64,000 nucleotides of DNA from Ardenticatenaceae bacterium. GTDB lineage: Bacteria > Chloroflexota > Anaerolineae > Promineifilales > Promineifilaceae. The translations under genes were made by a program, and so were the position numbers. The stretch spans positions 492,035 through 556,034 of the forward strand of contig JACKBX010000004.1 in assembly GCA_020634375.1 (NCBI GenBank), in the 5' to 3' direction. Below the pieces are notes generated by a model. It worked only from the letters and a program-made list of their open reading frames with translations. It was not told where the DNA came from and searched no databases. Of this stretch, positions 1-8,152 are shown in pieces (within the stretch, counting starts at the first letter, position 1; each line of letters begins with the position of its first letter).

Positions 1-984
1 CTGGATGAAGATGCGCCGCTGCCACAGCGCGAGCAACGGCCGTGCCAGTTCGCGCAGCATTTGGTCCAGCGACAAAGTTAAGCTGTCATCGGGGGTGGTG
101 GTGAGAACGGCCGTGCGCGTCATAAACGTTAGCAGCGCAGGCAGGGCAAAGGCCAGGAAGAGGGTGATGACGGCCGTCAGCAGCAGCGGCCAGCCCCACC
201 AGCGACCCCATTCCCCTAACGAGCGCACAGCAAAGAGCACAATGAGCAGCAAGCAGAGCAGCGGTGGCAGCCAAAGCAGGTAGGCACGTTGTTGCAGCAA
301 CAGAAAAGTGCGGCGCGTGCGTTGAAAATCTGCTTGCGCCTGCGATGTTGGCTCGTTTGCCAGTAGCGGCAGGCTCACCACGCCGATTTCCTCGTCAATT
401 TGCGGGTTTTGGTCGAGCGTGTCCACCAGAGCAGTATGAACTTGCTGCGTCACTTCGTCGGCGTTCAGGTCGGAGGGCAGGCAGTTGGGGATGACGATTT
501 CGCCAGTTTGCGGATCGTAGCCGCTGATTGGTTCGGTGCAGGCGGGCAGGCTGTGGATGATGACGGAGATCGCTTGCAGCCCCGGTTCGCCGCGCAGCCG
601 TTCCAACAAGGGGGCTACGTCTAGTTCAACGGCCGTTCCCACGATTTCTCCCGTTTCCAGTGCATCGAAGAAGGCATCAACGGCCGTGTCCGTTTGCGCG
701 TCCAGCCAATCAGGGGGCAGCAGTTCATTGATAGCATCGGCGAGAACGGCCGTGTCCACCGGCACAGACGGCAGCCCTTGTTCCTCTGCTTGCTGCTGCA
801 ACGCGGTGACAATCACCTCTGGCGCAGCCGTCACCAGCACTTTCCCGCTGGCAGCCACGGCCGTTTTCATGATGGCCCGATCCGTGACGATGTGGGCCAG
901 GTTTGTAAGAAGCAGGGCGGGAACGGCCGTGATCACAAACAAAACAGCCATCAGTCCACCCAGTGATTTCATGCAGCCTTGCAT
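1..984 (-). CDS. Membrane protein of unknown function, 3' end beyond window
   Basis: An uninterrupted minus-strand frame of 328 codons runs from an ATG at 984 off the left edge. The ribosome site AGGAG lies about six bases before the ATG. Residues 5-28 form a signal-anchor or membrane segment, followed by a roughly 200-residue outer domain. Two more membrane segments sit near 234-253 and 265-286, and the chain then continues out of the window. I do not recognise the family. Seven Thr-Ala-Val tripeptides are present, each written by an ACGGCCGT octamer, which is a striking density for a protein of this size. Opposite-strand frames here look like shadows because the minus frame has a good start, hydrophobic pattern and codon use. 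The reading frame is well supported; the function is unknown. Confidence 0.8.
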   Translation of the reverse strand, partial: MQGCMKSLGGLMAVLFVITAVPALLLTNLAHIVTDRAIMKTAVAASGKVLVTAAPEVIVTALQQQAEEQGLPSVPVDTAVLADAINELLPPDWLDAQTDTAVDAFFDALETGEIVGTAVELDVAPLLERLRGEPGLQAISVIIHSLPACTEPISGYDPQTGEIVIPNCLPSDLNADEVTQQVHTALVDTLDQNPQIDEEIGVVSLPLLANEPTSQAQADFQRTRRTFLLLQQRAYLLWLPPLLCLLLIVLFAVRSLGEWGRWWGWPLLLTAVITLFLAFALPALLTFMTRTAVLTTTPDDSLTLSLDQMLRELARPLLALWQRRIFIQ

Positions 985-1117
985 AGACTCTCCTTTCATG
1001 GCAATGTGGACAGCGCCATGGATGGGCTTGATTGTAAATGATCATCAGGTAGTTGAAAATGATGATTGAACGCCTGAAAGCAGATGCCGTTGCCAATAGC
1101 CAATTCCCAACCGCTAA

Positions 1118-1146
1118 TTGCTAATTGCTAACACCCCCTCTATACT
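1118..1146 (+). promoter_or_regulatory. Candidate promoter, leaderless mRNA for helicase gene
   Basis: TTGCTA at 1118-1123 and TATACT at 1141-1146 are separated by 17 bases. The -10 box ends 10 bases before the ATG at 1157, and there is no Shine-Dalgarno sequence, so the transcript would begin almost at the start codon. The -35 box is part of a short TTGCTAA heptamer repeat covering about 1113-1131. Inferred from sequence only. Confidence 0.45.
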
Positions 1147-1156
1147 TTCTTTAGCC

Positions 1157-3220
1157 ATGATTAACCTGACCCCTGTGCAAGAAACGGCCGTCACCGCCCC
1201 CCACACCAGTTTCCTCCTCGGCCCCGCCGGCAGTGGCAAAACCACCGCCCTGCAACACCGCCTGCTGCGCCTGCTGCAAGAAGGCGAAACCGCCTACACC
1301 CTCCTCATCCTCGTCGCCGAACCCGACCACCAACAGGGCTACCGCGACTTCATCCACCAATCCGGTCTCGGCCCCTACGCCGACCTCAAAATCACCACCT
1401 ACATCGAGATGGCCCGCGAAATGGTAGCCCTGTTTTGGCCGTTGGTGGCGCGGGATGCGGGATTTGCACGGCCGTACCAGCCCCCCACCTTCCTCAGCTA
1501 CGATCTGGCACAGTTGCAAATGTGGCGCATCATCACCCCCATGCTCGCCGACGGTGCCTTTAGCGATTTGCGCCTGCGCCCGCAGCAAATCGTCAGCCAA
1601 CTTTTGGACACCCTCAACCGCGCCGCGCTCAACGCCCTCTCATTGGACGAGGCCATTGCGCGGCAGCGCGACACCTGGGTAGGCGAGCCAGAACGCCTGC
1701 TGCACCTCACCGACGCCGCCAAAGCCGCCCGCCGCTTCCGCAAACAATGCCTGGAAAACAGCCTGCTCGACCTCTCGCTGGTTATCGAAGTGTTCGACAC
1801 GCAGTTGATCAAGCGCCCCGAATTTCACCGCTATTTCAGTGAGCGTTACCGCCATTTGATAGTAGACAACGTAGAAGAGCAGACCCCCGCCGGGCAAAAC
1901 TTCGTCGCCAATTTGATGAACGCCACACAGACAACGGCCGTTGCCTACGATTCCGGCGGCGGTTACAAACGCTTCATGGCCGCCGACCCCCTGGGCGCGA
2001 ACAAATTCCGCACCCTGTGCCAACGGGCCTTTGACTTTGCGCCCATCTTCACCGCGCCGCCAGAGATGCAGCAGCTTGCCAACGTCGTCGAGAACCACCT
2101 CATGCACACCACGCACCCCACCGCCGCCGCCGAGGAGATGGTGATTACAACGGTAAACGGCCGTTACCGCCGCGACATGGTACACAACCTCATCCCCCTG
2201 CTGGCCGCCATCATCGCCGAAGATGGCGTCCATCCCCGCGACATCGCCATCATCAGCCCCTATTTGGATGGGGCGCTGCGCTACACCCTCACGCAAGCCT
2301 TGCAAGCGGCCAGGCTGCCCTATTATTTGCTGCGCCGCCGCTCCAGCCCCCGCGAAGAACCGCGTGTCCGCGCCTGGCTCACCTGGTTGGCCCTGGCCCA
2401 TCCGCAGTGGGGCGTCAAGCCCGCCGCCTACGATGTGGCCGAAGCCTTCGACCTCAGCCTGCATGAGATGGACCCCGCCCGTGCCCAACTGCTAACCAGC
2501 CGCCTGTACATGCCGGAGGAGGGGGCGCTGCTGCCCATTGCCGAACTGCCGCCGCCCATCGCCGCCCGCATTGGCGAGCCTTTGCTGGAATTAGTCGAGG
2601 AATTGCGCCTGTGGTTGGCAGAACAGGACGGCCGTACCCCCCTCGACACCTTCCTCTACAACCTTTTTGCCAACCTGCTGGCCCAGCCCCGCTTCCAACC
2701 CAAGCCGGATTTGGCCGGAGCGGCCGTGTGTGATTGGCTGGTACGCGCCGCCGGGCGTCTACGCCAATCCGCCGCGCCGATGGGCCTGGCAACCCCCGGC
2801 GACATTGGCCGCGCCTTCATCGAGGGCATCTACAATGGGCTGGTCACGGCCCGCCCGCCGGAGCTTGGCGAGCCGCCCGACCCCGACGGCATCATGATTT
2901 CCACCATTTATGGCTACTTGCTGGCGGGGCGTCCGGCGCGGGTGCAGGTGTGGCTGGAAACGGCCGCCACCGGCTGGTGGGACATCCCCAATCAGCCCCT
3001 GAGCAACGCCTTTGTGCTGGCGCAAAGCCGTCCCGCCGACCTGCCCTGGAGTACGGAGGAGGACTTTGCCATCCGCAACCAGCTACTCAGTCGCATCATT
3101 CGCGGGCTGGCGGTGCGCTGTCAGGATGGCGTGATTCTCGCCACCAGCGAGCTAGACCGGCGCGGCCAGCGGCAGGATGGCGTGCTGTGGCGAGCTTTGA
3201 AGGAAGCGATTAGCCGTTAG
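1157..3220 (+). CDS. UvrD/AddB-like superfamily 1 helicase or nuclease subunit
   Basis: 687 residues. Walker A motif GPAGSGKTT lies at residues 22-30, after the Q-motif-like start NLTPVQETAV. Helicase motif II appears as DNVEE at 237-241, a variant of the usual DExQ, and is followed by a motif III-like stretch. The second half holds weaker helicase core motifs (DIAIISPYLDG and the ISTIYG region). The family unwinds DNA with ATP in repair or recombination. I see no clear C-terminal RecB-type nuclease motif, so a structural AddB-like or UvrD-like helper is possible. The start at 1157 is preferred over an upstream ATG at 1118 because the homology begins right there and the upstream ATG lies in repeat DNA. 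Exact function is unsure; the P-loop helicase relationship is fairly secure. Confidence 0.75.
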   Translation: MINLTPVQETAVTAPHTSFLLGPAGSGKTTALQHRLLRLLQEGETAYTLLILVAEPDHQQGYRDFIHQSGLGPYADLKITTYIEMAREMVALFWPLVARDAGFARPYQPPTFLSYDLAQLQMWRIITPMLADGAFSDLRLRPQQIVSQLLDTLNRAALNALSLDEAIARQRDTWVGEPERLLHLTDAAKAARRFRKQCLENSLLDLSLVIEVFDTQLIKRPEFHRYFSERYRHLIVDNVEEQTPAGQNFVANLMNATQTTAVAYDSGGGYKRFMAADPLGANKFRTLCQRAFDFAPIFTAPPEMQQLANVVENHLMHTTHPTAAAEEMVITTVNGRYRRDMVHNLIPLLAAIIAEDGVHPRDIAIISPYLDGALRYTLTQALQAARLPYYLLRRRSSPREEPRVRAWLTWLALAHPQWGVKPAAYDVAEAFDLSLHEMDPARAQLLTSRLYMPEEGALLPIAELPPPIAARIGEPLLELVEELRLWLAEQDGRTPLDTFLYNLFANLLAQPRFQPKPDLAGAAVCDWLVRAAGRLRQSAAPMGLATPGDIGRAFIEGIYNGLVTARPPELGEPPDPDGIMISTIYGYLLAGRPARVQVWLETAATGWWDIPNQPLSNAFVLAQSRPADLPWSTEEDFAIRNQLLSRIIRGLAVRCQDGVILATSELDRRGQRQDGVLWRALKEAISR

Positions 3221-3300
3221 CCGTTAGCGATTAGCAAGACCCGCCACTCGCATACTTGCAAACTTGCATACTTGCCACTTGCCCACTTGCCACTTGCCCG
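3217..3300. repeat. Heptamer repeat tract (TTAGCCG and ACTTGCN types)
   Basis: The gap between the helicase and phosphatase genes is made almost wholly of degenerate 7-nt repeats: first TTAGCCG-like units, then seven or so ACTTGCN units (for example CTTGCAA, ACTTGCA, CACTTGC). The same ACTTGC family recurs at about 8014-8102 and 22166-22200, and inside a gene at 17827-17863. Confidence 0.8.
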
Positions 3301-3307
3301 CTATAGT
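3279..3307 (+). promoter_or_regulatory. Candidate promoter formed by heptamer repeat
   Basis: TTGCCC at 3279-3284, a 17-base spacer, then TATAGT at 3302-3307. The ATG of the phosphatase gene lies six bases later at 3314, with no ribosome site, which implies a leaderless transcript. The -35 box is one unit of the ACTTGCC repeat. Confidence 0.45.
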
Positions 3308-3313
3308 TTTGCC

Positions 3314-4264
3314 ATGAGTAAACTTGCGCCGATAGTAGCTGCCATGCGCACGGACGACGGCCGTATCCACGATCACAACGAGGATTATATTTCTCGTTGG
3401 GAACCCACAACCCCCGAAGATGAAAAAAAATATGGTTGGCTCTTCATCGTCGCCGATGGCGTTGGCGGGGCTGACGCGGGCGAGATTGCCAGCGAGTATG
3501 CTACCGAGCGCATGAAGGAGCATTACCTGGCGCATACGGAGACGGCCGATTGGGGCGAGCGGCTGCGGCAGGCGATGTTGTACGCGAATACCGAACTGCG
3601 GCAGTTGGTTGCCAGCGAGCATGAGGGCCGCCGCATGGCGACGACGATGGTAACGGCCGTCATCACCGGCAGCACCGTGCATATCGCCAATGTGGGCGAC
3701 AGCCGTGCCTACCACTGGCGGGCCGGTTTCATCTCGCAAATTACCAAAGACCACAGCCTGGTTGCTAAATTGGTAGAAGAGGGGGCCATTTCCGCCGCAG
3801 AAGCGGAAAATCACCCTTACCAAAATGTGATTTTGTACAGCATTGGCTCCGATAAAAATCCGCGCATTGATTTATTTGAAGTGCCGTTGGTGTTGGGGGA
3901 CATTTTGGTCCTCTGTTCCGATGGCCTAAATAAGCATGTTTCGGACGCGGAAATTGGCGAATTTGTGGCGCGGCAACCATTGGATGCGGCGGCGGAATCA
4001 TTAATCAGTCTGGCAAATGAGCGCGGCGGACGCGATAACATCTCGGTGATTGTGCTGCGTTATGGCGAACGCCCAGATTTAACGGAGACAATGGTGGGGG
4101 AAACGGCCGTTGCACTAGAGACCACTCCATCCAAAACAACCGTTATCAGTGCTTCCCAGCCAGCAGCCAAATCAAATACACGCGCCTTGTGGGTTTACAC
4201 CATCATCCTCGCTTTAATTGAGGCGCTGCTGACCATTTTGATCTGGCTTTACTTACGCGTTTAA
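3314..4264 (+). CDS. PP2C-family protein serine/threonine phosphatase, membrane anchored
   Basis: 316 residues. All PP2C landmarks are visible in order: DGRIHDHNEDY near the start, VADGVGG, the GDSRAY strand, ITKDHSL, LCSDGLNKHVSD and GGRDNISVIVL. The Asp residues of these motifs bind the two Mn/Mg ions that dephosphorylate Ser/Thr. A C-terminal hydrophobic segment (about the last 25 residues) anchors the enzyme in the membrane with its catalytic domain in the cytoplasm. Such phosphatases usually oppose Hanks-type kinases; no kinase gene lies in this window. The start at 3314 is chosen because it follows a well placed -10 box and begins at the homology; the longer frame from 3272 would translate repeat DNA. 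Confidence 0.92.
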   Translation: MSKLAPIVAAMRTDDGRIHDHNEDYISRWEPTTPEDEKKYGWLFIVADGVGGADAGEIASEYATERMKEHYLAHTETADWGERLRQAMLYANTELRQLVASEHEGRRMATTMVTAVITGSTVHIANVGDSRAYHWRAGFISQITKDHSLVAKLVEEGAISAAEAENHPYQNVILYSIGSDKNPRIDLFEVPLVLGDILVLCSDGLNKHVSDAEIGEFVARQPLDAAAESLISLANERGGRDNISVIVLRYGERPDLTETMVGETAVALETTPSKTTVISASQPAAKSNTRALWVYTIILALIEALLTILIWLYLRV

Positions 4265-4271
4265 TAAATTT

Positions 4272-4432
4272 AGAGATTGGAGATTAGAGATTGAAGAATT
4301 TACCGCAAAGAGCGCAAAGAACGCAAAGAACGCAAAGATTTTTTCCTTCGCGGCCTTTGCGTTCTTTGCGGTGAAATAAGTTTTGCCAGCCAACTAAGAT
4401 TGTCAAACGCTCATCTCTAATCTCCAATCTCC
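4272..4432. repeat. Nested inverted repeat array before RNase J gene
   Basis: Outer arms of GGAGATT-type heptamers (about 4272-4292 and 4413-4432) are inverted copies of each other. Inside them sit arms of a CGCAAAGAA repeat (about 4302-4339) and its complement (about 4356-4374). The whole could fold as one long cruciform or RNA hairpin. It fills the gap between two co-directional genes, and a run of six T at 4340-4345 lies in the loop. Confidence 0.7.
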
Positions 4433-4452
4433 ACCCCTCACACGGAGGCTTC

Positions 4453-6093
4453 ATGACATCCAAACTACGCATTGTCCCGCTTGGCGGCTTGGGCGAAATC
4501 GGCAAAAACATGACCGTCATCGAGTACGAAGACGAAATTCTGGTTATTGATGCTGGCATTATGTTCCCTGAAAGCGACATGCTGGGCATAGACATCATCA
4601 TTCCCGACTTCACCTACCTGCGTGATAAAACCGACAAAATCCGCGCTATCCTCGTCACACACGGTCACGAAGATCACATTGGTGCGCTGCCCCATTTTAT
4701 GGCCGAAGTGGACGCTCCTATTTATGCGACTGCGCTCACGGCTGGTTTGATAGAGGTCAAGCTGCGGCAGGCAGGCTTGCTCAGCGATGTGGATATTCAT
4801 ACCTTTCAGGCTGGCGAGACGCTGGAATTGGGATGTTTCACCGTTGAGCCGTTCCACGTTGCCCACAGCATCCCCGATTGCGTGGGTTTTGGCATCACTA
4901 CGCCGGTTGGCCTCATTGTCCATACCGGTGACTACAAATTTGACCACACTCCGGCAGATGGCTGGCCGCCAGACTTTGCCAAGCTGGCGGAATTTTCGCA
5001 GCGTGGTGTGCTGGCGCTGTTGGCAGACAGCACCAATGCTGACCGTCCCGGCTGGACGCCATCGGAAATGGTGGTGGCCCGTGCCTTGGATGATGTGTTC
5101 CGCACGGCCGAAGGACGCATTATCATTGCTACCTTTGCCTCGCTCATTTCGCGCATTCAACAGGTGGCGGATCTGGCGGAGAAGTACGGCCGTAAATTAG
5201 CCATCACCGGTCGTTCCATGCGTGAAAATGCCAAGATGGCCCGCCGCCTCGGCTACCTGGAAATCCCAGACCACTTGCTTATTGATGTAGACGATGCCGT
5301 GAAACTGCCGCAGCACGAAGTGGCAATTATGGCTACCGGTTCACAGGGCGAGCCATCGGCCGTGATGGGGCGGTTGGCGCGGGGGCGGCATCGCAATCTC
5401 AGCATTTTGGAGGGGGATACGGTAGTATTCTCTGCGTATCCCATCCCCGGCAATGAAGAAGTGGTGTTCCGCACCATTAACCAGTTATTCCGGCGCGGCG
5501 CGAATGTGTTGTATGAACGCATCGCTCCGGTTCACGTTTCTGGTCATGCTAGCCAGGAAGAAATGAAGTTGATGATCAACCTGGTGCGGCCGCAGTTTCT
5601 CATCCCCATTCATGGCGAACTACGCCATCTGAAACAGCACGCCGAAATGGCATTGCACATGGACATCCCGCAGGAAAATATTGCTGTTATTGAAAACGGC
5701 ACGCCGTTGGAATTGACAGAATCCAGCCTGGAGATTTTGCCCCGCATGCCCGGCGGTTATGTTTTTGTGGATGGGGCCAGCGTGGGCGAGATTGGTTGGC
5801 CGGTGGTGCGTGACCGTGAAGCCTTGGCGCAAAGTGGTGTGGTGTTTGCCGTGTTAGCTACCAGCGACGCAGGCAAAATTGTGGGCCAGCCGGAAATTAT
5901 CTCGCGTGGCTTTGTGAATCCCAAAGAGTCGGATGAACTGCTGAAGGGGGCGGCGGAGGCGATTCTTCGCGCCGCAGATGTGTACAGCAAAATGAAACGG
6001 GATAAGTTGAATGAGGCGATTGAGGATGCGCTGAGTCGGTATTTGTATGCGGAAACGGGGAGACGGCCGTTGGTGCATGTTGTGGTTAAATAA
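4453..6093 (+). CDS. rnj: Ribonuclease J
   Basis: 546 residues, normal length for RNase J. The metallo-beta-lactamase motif THGHEDHIGAL (H70, H72, D74, H75) binds two zinc ions. The beta-CASP part (the ATGSQGEPSAVMGRLA stretch and HVSGHASQEEM) and a C-terminal domain follow. The enzyme degrades and matures RNA as a 5'-to-3' exonuclease and endonuclease in the cytoplasm. GGAGG stands eight bases before the ATG. Only a 12-base gap separates it from the KptA gene downstream, so the two are probably cotranscribed. It has few ACGGCCGT octamers for its length (two), in keeping with a conserved housekeeping gene. Confidence 0.97.
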   Translation: MTSKLRIVPLGGLGEIGKNMTVIEYEDEILVIDAGIMFPESDMLGIDIIIPDFTYLRDKTDKIRAILVTHGHEDHIGALPHFMAEVDAPIYATALTAGLIEVKLRQAGLLSDVDIHTFQAGETLELGCFTVEPFHVAHSIPDCVGFGITTPVGLIVHTGDYKFDHTPADGWPPDFAKLAEFSQRGVLALLADSTNADRPGWTPSEMVVARALDDVFRTAEGRIIIATFASLISRIQQVADLAEKYGRKLAITGRSMRENAKMARRLGYLEIPDHLLIDVDDAVKLPQHEVAIMATGSQGEPSAVMGRLARGRHRNLSILEGDTVVFSAYPIPGNEEVVFRTINQLFRRGANVLYERIAPVHVSGHASQEEMKLMINLVRPQFLIPIHGELRHLKQHAEMALHMDIPQENIAVIENGTPLELTESSLEILPRMPGGYVFVDGASVGEIGWPVVRDREALAQSGVVFAVLATSDAGKIVGQPEIISRGFVNPKESDELLKGAAEAILRAADVYSKMKRDKLNEAIEDALSRYLYAETGRRPLVHVVVK

Positions 6094-6105
6094 AGGAGCC
6101 GCCTG

Positions 6106-6648
6106 TTGGATCACCAACTGGCTCGTTACAGTAAATTCCTGAGCCTGGTGCTGCGCCATCGTCCTGAACGCATAGGTTTGACGCTGGATGATGGCGGCTG
6201 GGCTGACGTGACTGAATTGCTGTACAAAGCAAATGCGGCCAATGTGCCTCTGACGCCAGAATTGTTGCAACAAGTAGTTGCGGAAAATAACAAGCAGCGC
6301 TTTGCTTTTAATCAAGATGGCACACGTCTCCGTGCCAGCCAGGGCCATTCAATTCCGGTGGATTTGGGATTGACACCTGTGACGCCACCACCGATTTTGT
6401 ATCATGGTACGGCGACGAAGTATATGGCTTCTATCCAGCAGCAAGGATTACGGCCCTGCCGACGGCATCATGTACATTTGTCAGGGGATGGGGAAACGGC
6501 CGTTGCTGTTGGACAGCGGCATGGCACACCAATGGTCCTCATCATTCAGGCAGAGCAAATGTATCAGGCTGGTTACGCCTTCTACCGCTCGGCTAATGGT
6601 ATTTGGCTGACCGACCACGTACCTTCCACGTACATCCAATTCCCGTGA
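6106..6648 (+). CDS. kptA: RNA 2'-phosphotransferase (Tpt1/KptA family)
   Basis: 180 residues, the usual size. The signature LRHRPERIGL near residue 17, the YHGT motif near 101 and a RRHHVHLS stretch near 119-126 carry the catalytic Arg and His residues. The family moves a 2'-phosphate from RNA to NAD+, giving ADP-ribose 1'',2''-cyclic phosphate. In eukaryotes it finishes tRNA splicing; its role in bacteria is unclear. The start is a TTG with AAGGAG eight bases before it. The position directly behind RNase J suggests a joint role in RNA end metabolism, which is inference. Confidence 0.9.
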   Translation: MDHQLARYSKFLSLVLRHRPERIGLTLDDGGWADVTELLYKANAANVPLTPELLQQVVAENNKQRFAFNQDGTRLRASQGHSIPVDLGLTPVTPPPILYHGTATKYMASIQQQGLRPCRRHHVHLSGDGETAVAVGQRHGTPMVLIIQAEQMYQAGYAFYRSANGIWLTDHVPSTYIQFP

Positions 6649-6728
6649 GAAAGTAACGCGTGCTATTAGGCAGGATGTTTCAATCCCCAATGAGATTCAT
6701 CATTCCCTGTTTACATTGGAGTTGACAA

Positions 6729-7496
6729 ATGATAAACCCCACCATTGACCAAATTTACCAACATGCTTCTGTACGCAGCTACAAAACAGACCCGATTCCG
6801 CCAGAAATGGTGGAGACGATTGTTGCCGCCGCACAGCGCAGTTCAACTTCTTCTAATTTGCAAATGTACAGTGTGGTAGTTGTAACAGGTGCGGCGAAAC
6901 GCGAACGGCTGGCAGAGTTATGCGGCAATCAAAAGCATATTGCACAAGCTCCGGTTTTTATGGCCTGGTGCGCTGATCTGAATCGTTTGGAACGCATTGC
7001 TCAATGGCGTGATTATCAGCAGGTGTCCGAATACGTGGAAAATTTCTTACTTGCGGCCGTAGATACAGTAATTTTGATGCAAACGGCGACGCTTGCTGCC
7101 GAATCATTGGGCTTGGGCATGTGTTATATCGGTGGCATTCGCAACCATCCACAAGACATCATCAATTTACTTAATTTACCGCACCTTGTTTTCCCTATCG
7201 CTGGGATGACATTAGGCTGGCCTGCTCGCCCGCATCTACCGCGTCCTAAACTACCAACCCGCGCTATTTTGTACTGGGAAACCTACGATACAACAGGCGA
7301 TGAAGAAGCATGGCAGGAATACGACACGACCATGATTGAGACAGGTATTTACCGGGGGCGGCAAGTGGCTGTGCCTGGTCAGGAAGGGGAGATGGAGGCT
7401 TACGGCTGGACAGAACACTCGGCACGGCGAGTGTCGCAACCTCACCGGGTAATTCTCCGCGAGGTTTTAGAGAAGCAGGGGTTTCTGTTGAAGTAA
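6729..7496 (+). CDS. NfsA-type NAD(P)H-dependent nitroreductase/flavin oxidoreductase
   Basis: 255 residues. The N-terminal SVRSYKTDPIP, the ASTSS-like QRSSTSSNLQ loop and the region around LGLGMCYIGGIRN match the FMN-binding nitroreductase family, NfsA/FRP branch, which has a C-terminal extension like that seen here. Such enzymes reduce nitroaromatics, flavins or quinones in the cytoplasm as homodimers. GGAG lies before the ATG. It stands alone on this strand, ending in a stem-loop shared with the convergent gene. The physiological substrate cannot be told from sequence. Confidence 0.88.
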   Translation: MINPTIDQIYQHASVRSYKTDPIPPEMVETIVAAAQRSSTSSNLQMYSVVVVTGAAKRERLAELCGNQKHIAQAPVFMAWCADLNRLERIAQWRDYQQVSEYVENFLLAAVDTVILMQTATLAAESLGLGMCYIGGIRNHPQDIINLLNLPHLVFPIAGMTLGWPARPHLPRPKLPTRAILYWETYDTTGDEEAWQEYDTTMIETGIYRGRQVAVPGQEGEMEAYGWTEHSARRVSQPHRVILREVLEKQGFLLK

Positions 7497-7531
7497 GAGA
7501 TTGGTTCAACCTCGTGGATTGAACCAATCTC
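7497..7531. terminator. Stem-loop between convergent genes
   Basis: A perfect 13-bp stem (GAGATTGGTTCAA at 7497-7509 with its complement at 7519-7531) and a 9-base loop lie between the two stop codons. There is no U-run, so this may be a 3'-end stabilising hairpin or a weak bidirectional terminator. Confidence 0.5.
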
Positions 7532-7537
7532 GGCCAG

Positions 7538-7996
7538 TTAAGCCTTTTTTACAGGGATGTACAGGTACAGGGGAGAGTCGGGGTCGTTAACCTCAAAAGA
7601 TTCGTCGTACAATTCAAACTCGGCGCCAGGGGCGCGTTTGTAACCGGATTGTGGCAGCCAGGTGCCATAAATGTAATCAAAGGCGGCGTGAATGGTGGGC
7701 AAGGTGCAGGTGAAGACGGCATATTCATTTGCCGGAATGTCCCAGCGGTCCATGCCTTTTGGCGCGGCGGCTTCTGAGTTCACTTCAAATGCAGCTAAAT
7801 AGTCAAAGACCCCGGTTGTTTCGTTGACATGGTCGCAGGCTCCGTAACAAACTGTGGGGTTAATGACGCGCTCAAACTCTTCTGTGTGCTTCATAAACTC
7901 ACCCCACATCTGTGGGATTTCATTGTTCTTGTTTTGTCCGTGATATTTCATGCCTACCATGACAAATGCTGGTTTAGAAACGAATTTTGGTTCCAT
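7538..7996 (-). CDS. GyrI-like/effector-binding domain protein
   Basis: 152 residues. The pattern fits the SHV2/GyrI-like fold found in AraC and MerR effector-binding domains: KPAFVMVGMKYHG at the start, a central WDIPANEYAVFTC strand, and YLYIPVKK at the end. There is no DNA-binding domain, so it is a free-standing ligand-binding module, perhaps a hydrolase of small electrophiles or a gyrase-inhibitor-like protein. AAAGGAG stands before the ATG. The fold is fairly secure; the ligand is unknown. Confidence 0.8.
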   Translation of the reverse strand: MEPKFVSKPAFVMVGMKYHGQNKNNEIPQMWGEFMKHTEEFERVINPTVCYGACDHVNETTGVFDYLAAFEVNSEAAAPKGMDRWDIPANEYAVFTCTLPTIHAAFDYIYGTWLPQSGYKRAPGAEFELYDESFEVNDPDSPLYLYIPVKKA

Positions 7997-8013
7997 TTTT
8001 ATCTCCTTTGAGT

Positions 8014-8102
8014 TTGCAAGTGAGCAAGTCTACTAGTGGCAAGCGTTCTCCGATAACGGGTACTTGCAAACCTGCAAACTTGCAGACTTGCCACTTTTTT
8101 TT
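8014..8102. repeat. ACTTGCN heptamer array with inverted arms
   Basis: GCAAGT-type units on the left (8014-8043) and CTTGCAA-type units on the right (8062-8095) are inverted. AGTGGCAAG at 8035-8043 pairs perfectly with CTTGCCACT at 8087-8095, followed by seven T. The array separates two minus-strand genes. On the plus strand it has the form of an intrinsic terminator, but no plus-strand gene ends there. Confidence 0.65.
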
Positions 8103-8152
8103 GTTAACCAAAGTATATGGTAGGAATATGACATCTTACGTCATATTTGGGT

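Noticed and set aside
5..1069. Plus-strand open frames opposite the first gene
   Set aside because: They mirror a minus-strand frame with a ribosome site, signal segment and two membrane helices; the plus frames have no start signals and low-complexity Ser/Arg composition.
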